Origin: Phycisphaerales bacterium
Lineage (GTDB): Bacteria > Planctomycetota > Phycisphaerae > UBA1845 > Fen-1342
Assembly (NCBI GenBank): GCA_016716475.1
Contig: JADJWG010000002.1
Location: 558,001-622,000, forward strand
Direction of reading: 5' to 3'
Length of the DNA: 64,000 bases
Every line of letters begins with the position of its first letter. The first letter of the stretch is position 1. Both the position numbers and the translations under genes were made by a program. The notes below the pieces were generated by a model. The model had not been told where the DNA came from and did not search any database. It saw only the letters and a program-made list of their open reading frames with translations. Of the stretch, positions 62,981 through 64,000 are shown in pieces.

Positions 62981-64000
62981 TCAGGGCAGTGGTGAGCCGT
63001 CCCAAATCACGATCGTGCCCCCCTCCAAGCAACCGAGCAGGCGTTTCCCATCAGGGCTGAGGGCAATGCGGAAGCACGATTGATCGGTCAATTTGAGTAC
63101 TTGGCGGCCGGTGTGGATGTCCCAGAGACGCAGGTCGTCCCCGGCCGAGAACAGGTGGCGGTCGTCGGGTGCCAAGGCCAGATGCCGCAGTCGAAAGCGC
63201 GCGCCGCGCATCGTCTGGAGGCCCGCGCCGCTGTGCAGATCCCACACGCGCACGGTGCCGTCGAGCGAATTGGAGATGATGCGATCCCCGGAAGACGTGT
63301 AACACAAGCCCCCGATCGTATCTTCGTGTCCGGTCAGAGTGTGCAAGAGTTGGCCGTCGTCCACGTTCCAGACCCGAATGGCGCAGTCGCGGGCCGATGC
63401 TGCGACCTGCCGGCCGTCGGGGCTGAAGGCGATCGCAAAGAGGGTACCCATGACGACCTCGCTCGTTCCGACGAGGAGCTCCAGCAGCATCGTGCCGGTC
63501 TCCGGCTCCCAGACACGCAGGAACTGGTCGGTGCCGAGACTCGCGAGCTGGCGGCCATTCGGCGACCAGGCGATCCGGCCGGCACGGCCTTGGTGCGTGT
63601 AGATGGCGCTGATGATCTCTCCGGTTGCCACGTCGCGGAACTCGATGTCTGTGCTGGCACCGGAACAAGCGAGCACGCGTCCATCTGGGCTGAACGCGAG
63701 GTCAGAGGCCCACTCGCGCGGGGATGCCACGCGCTGTTCCCAAATCGGTTTCTCGGAAGCGGCGTCGTAAAGAACGAGGCGTTGGTCCTCGCCGAAGGTC
63801 GCGAACTGATGGCCGTCGGGAGACCACGCGACAACACCTGGACTGTGGCCCACTTCCCGCCGCCCGCGGCCACCACGCAGATTCCAGATCCGCACGTAGC
63901 CGTCGGCTGACATGCCCGCCACCCGGGTGGAGTCCGGCGAGAACGCCGTAACGACAGTTGTCGTGGTGGCCCCGAGCAAGCGGCGGGTGCGCTGCCGAGA
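62981..64000 (-). CDS. WD40-repeat protein, 5' end outside the window
   Basis: The frame is open to the right edge, so the N-terminus is missing; about 340 residues are visible. At least seven WD40-type units with SPDG and WD/WN/WE ends (AFSPDSTRV...VRIWNL, WSPNGRQLASLGTDQFLRVWEP, GTVRVWDL, DLRLWD). A beta-propeller for protein binding. In Planctomycetota such proteins often have an N-terminal Ser/Thr kinase domain, which would lie beyond the edge; that is inference. Confidence 0.85.
   Translation of the reverse strand, partial: SRQRTRRLLGATTTTVVTAFSPDSTRVAGMSADGYVRIWNLRGGRGRREVGHSPGVVAWSPDGHQFATFGEDQRLVLYDAASEKPIWEQRVASPREWASDLAFSPDGRVLACSGASTDIEFRDVATGEIISAIYTHQGRAGRIAWSPNGRQLASLGTDQFLRVWEPETGTMLLELLVGTSEVVMGTLFAIAFSPDGRQVAASARDCAIRVWNVDDGQLLHTLTGHEDTIGGLCYTSSGDRIISNSLDGTVRVWDLHSGAGLQTMRGARFRLRHLALAPDDRHLFSAGDDLRLWDIHTGRQVLKLTDQSCFRIALSPDGKRLLGCLEGGTIVIWDGSPLP

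Noticed and set aside
1..64000. Mobile elements, prophage or CRISPR
   Set aside because: No transposase, integrase, phage gene or regularly spaced repeat seen; gene order and composition look uniform.

Overview
The window is 64 kb of GC-rich, densely coded bacterial chromosome. Several features suggest a Gram-negative, probably Planctomycetota (Phycisphaerae-like) organism: a type III glutamine synthetase, a PEP-CTERM protein ending in an Arg-rich tail, an OprO/OprP-like outer-membrane porin, a futalosine-route menaquinone gene (mqnD), metal-transporter permeases carrying DtxR-type tails, an ABC permease fused to a CPBP protease, and a WD40-repeat protein. This assignment is inference; no rRNA is present. 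I saw no insertion sequences, phage genes or CRISPR array. There is one tRNA (Gly-GCC).

Layout. 1-2 kb: VanZ-like membrane protein (cut by the window edge) and a lipoprotein. 2-9.2 kb: polysaccharide synthesis and export operon (initiating sugar transferase, Wzm, Wzt, methyltransferase, epimerase, glycosyltransferase). 9.2-11.3 kb: glnN, convergent to it. 11.5-15.6 kb: PilZ protein, small protein, and a BatA-type vWA protein with a DUF58 protein. 15.8-18.8 kb: large putative secreted protein with an HEWGH motif. 18.9-22.1 kb: hybrid histidine kinase with a CxxCH (haem c) sensor domain, broken by a frameshift. 22.3-30 kb: acyl-CoA dehydrogenase, YjbQ, NhaC antiporter, NatA/NatB-CPBP exporter, AMMECR1 protein. 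30-38.7 kb: 38-aa membrane protein, porin, two small lipoproteins, MTA phosphorylase, recJ (frameshifted), CvpA-like protein, frr, mqnD.

38.7-50.4 kb is a nine-gene branched-chain amino acid operon read leftwards: ilvB-ilvN-ilvC-leuA-leuC-leuD-cimA-leuB-ilvD. Most genes overlap or abut. CimA (citramalate synthase) with LeuCDB supplies 2-ketobutyrate for isoleucine without threonine dehydratase; IlvBN/C/D make valine and isoleucine precursors and LeuA leads to leucine. Upstream of ilvB lies the most interesting signal in the window: a short ORF with a Val-Val-Val-Arg-Leu-Ser-Leu-Ile-Ile run written with GTA and CTA codons, followed by a terminator hairpin with a T7 tract, and sequences that can pair in the alternative. 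This is the layout of a ribosome-mediated attenuator.

50.5-56.2 kb: a metal (Mn/Zn/Fe-type) ABC importer with two permeases that each end in a DtxR-like metal-sensor domain, next to a Mn-type superoxide dismutase. 56.4-64 kb: trpC, an NSS transporter with a 49-aa partner, DUF502 protein, MazG-like pyrophosphohydrolase, PEP-CTERM protein, a second sugar transferase, tRNA-Gly and a WD40 protein cut by the window edge.

Three reading frames (15.8, 20.9 and 34.9 kb) are each broken by one base at a short C or G run. That pattern looks more like assembly error than gene decay.
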